Shown here piece by piece: positions 5,657 to 5,988 of a DNA stretch of 5,988 nucleotides; positions within the stretch are counted from its first letter, which is position 1; each line of letters starts with the position of its first letter. Origin of the DNA: an uncultured Clostridia bacterium (lineage in GTDB: Bacteria > Bacillota > Clostridia > Oscillospirales > Ruminococcaceae); the NCBI GenBank assembly GCA_947588775.1, contig CANPZQ010000116.1, forward strand, positions 1-5,988. Reading direction: 5' to 3'. The notes beneath the pieces are model-generated. The model was given only the letters and a program-made list of their open reading frames with translations, was not told the origin of the DNA and did not search any database. The position numbers were made by a program, and so were the translations under genes.

Positions 5657-5832
5657 TTCCTTATGTGTTTTTTGACAAGACAGACCCGCCCCCCGTAATT
5701 TTTGCCATTGGCTCGAATTTCAGATTGCAGGTCGGGCGGGAACTAATTTGTTAATAAACATTTATATAGTAAGCTATATTTCCCCCGATTACTCCTCAGT
5801 AGTAGGCTCAGTAGCCTCCAGTCGGGGGCGAG
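5657..5832 (-). repeat. proximal copy (A) of a tandem structured leader repeat
   Basis: On the minus strand the order is as follows. Stem I, CCCCCGA/TCGGGGG (5828-5822 with 5788-5782), encloses AGGCT-ACTG-AGCCT. Hairpin II is ATATAG-ctta-CTATAT (5779-5764). An AT-rich conserved block contains ATTAACAAATTA. Stem III is CCCGCCC/GGGCGGG (5740-5734 with 5691-5685). The conserved block GTCTTGTCAAAAAACACAT (5681-5663) follows, then the methyltransferase ribosome site. The unit repeats upstream with an offset of 176 bases at its ribosome-site end. Compared with the distant copy it has an extra CTCAGTAG-containing segment in the stem I loop. Confidence 0.7.
5658..5662 (-). promoter_or_regulatory. ribosome binding site of the methyltransferase, at the end of a repeat unit
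   Basis: AAGGA on the minus strand lies 8 bases before the ATG at 5649. The same block, in the form GAGGA, ends the more distant repeat copy. The functional ribosome site is therefore part of the repeated unit. Confidence 0.7.
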
Positions 5833-5988
5833 TTCCTCATGTGTTTTTTGACAAGACGGGTTCTCCCCGCTTTTTTGCCTTTGAAACGTATTTCAAATTG
5901 CAGGGCAGGGAGATAATTTGTTAATTAAATATTCATATAGAAAGCTATATTTCCCTCGCACTTTCCTCAGTAGCCTCCGGTCAAGGGC
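5833..5988 (-). repeat. distal copy (B) of the tandem structured leader repeat, possibly running beyond the window
   Basis: This copy keeps the 19-base block 5839-5857 identical to 5663-5681, the 12-base block 5914-5925 identical to 5744-5755, and hairpin II (5935-5950). Stem III is TCTCCC/GGGAGA (5862-5867 with 5908-5913), fully different in sequence from copy A yet still paired. Stem I pairs 5987-5982 with 5958-5953 and includes one position that is U-G on the minus strand but C-A on the plus strand. It also has a TTTGAAA/TTTCAAA hairpin (5880-5897) that copy A does not preserve. The window ends at the stem I edge, so more copies may lie beyond. Confidence 0.65.

Larger units (their letters stand above)
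5650..5988 (-). promoter_or_regulatory. candidate tandem cis-regulatory RNA leader of the methyltransferase
   Basis: The 339 bases upstream of the start hold no gene and consist of the two structured repeats described separately. Their placement directly against the ribosome site, the covarying stems, and the wobble that favours the minus strand fit an RNA leader of this gene. No T-run terminator follows stem III, so control of translation would be more likely than attenuation. No clear promoter is visible inside the window, so the transcript probably starts further upstream. It matches no riboswitch family I can recall. An alternative is a dispersed repeat that happens to sit here. Confidence 0.4.

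Noticed and set aside
5670..5700. Plus-strand TTGACA followed 18 bases later by TAATTT, promoter-like
   Set aside because: The distal copy keeps TTGACA but has no -10-like hexamer at that distance, and such a promoter would point against the methyltransferase. The TTGACA is better explained as part of the conserved repeat block.
5809..5841. Short upstream reading frame starting at the minus-strand ATG at 5841 in the distal leader repeat
   Set aside because: It is about ten codons long, and the matching ATG is changed to ATA in the proximal copy, so there is no sign it is conserved as a leader peptide.
4303..5988. CRISPR array or integron attC cluster as an explanation for the repeats
   Set aside because: Unit lengths (about 176-198 bp, or 7-8 bp) and the absence of regular unique spacers do not fit CRISPR. 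I saw no paired attC core sites and no integrase gene.

Overview
ORGANISM. The window looks like chromosomal DNA of a moderately GC-rich Firmicute of class Clostridia, probably an Oscillospirales/Ruminococcaceae-type gut bacterium. This is inferred from AAGGAG-type ribosome sites, a TTG start on recG, rho-independent terminators, a Thr/Pro/Glu-rich surface-protein stalk, a single prohibitin-type SPFH protein and a clostridial-type small methyltransferase. No rRNA or other taxonomic marker confirms it. LAYOUT. Bases 1-368 hold the 3' end of a gene for a membrane-anchored protein with a long Thr/Pro stalk. The SPFH/prohibitin-family gene (406-1299) and recG (1342-3378) follow on the same strand with short gaps, so the three probably form one transcription unit. 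Downstream of recG lies an extended -10 promoter (about 3410-3418), then about 180 bases of consecutive hairpins ending in an intrinsic terminator (3571-3603). I read this as an independent small RNA gene of unknown family. Two minus-strand genes follow: a TspO/MBR-family membrane protein (3688-4170) and a class I SAM-dependent methyltransferase (4861-5649), each with its own terminator. GENE-FREE REGIONS. The space between tspO and the methyltransferase (4171-4860) is dominated by two inverted copies of one element of about 198 bp (4343-4540 and 4617-4815). Each copy has a perfect 16-17 bp stem that covaries between copies, a G-quadruplex motif in the loop, and a second terminator-like hairpin ending in TTTT. 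The left copy is also flanked by inverted arrays of 7/8-bp TCTA repeats. Upstream of the methyltransferase, 5657-5988 holds one full and one nearly full tandem copy of a different unit of about 160-176 bp. Stems in these copies covary, their unpaired blocks are conserved, and each ends in a Shine-Dalgarno-like tract; in the proximal copy that tract is the methyltransferase ribosome site. HOW THE PARTS RELATE. The protein genes are ordinary housekeeping or accessory genes: membrane quality control, replication-fork repair, a tryptophan-rich sensory protein and a methyltransferase. The three non-coding structures are the parts most likely to be undescribed. I did not match any of them to a known RNA family from memory, and no homology search could be run.
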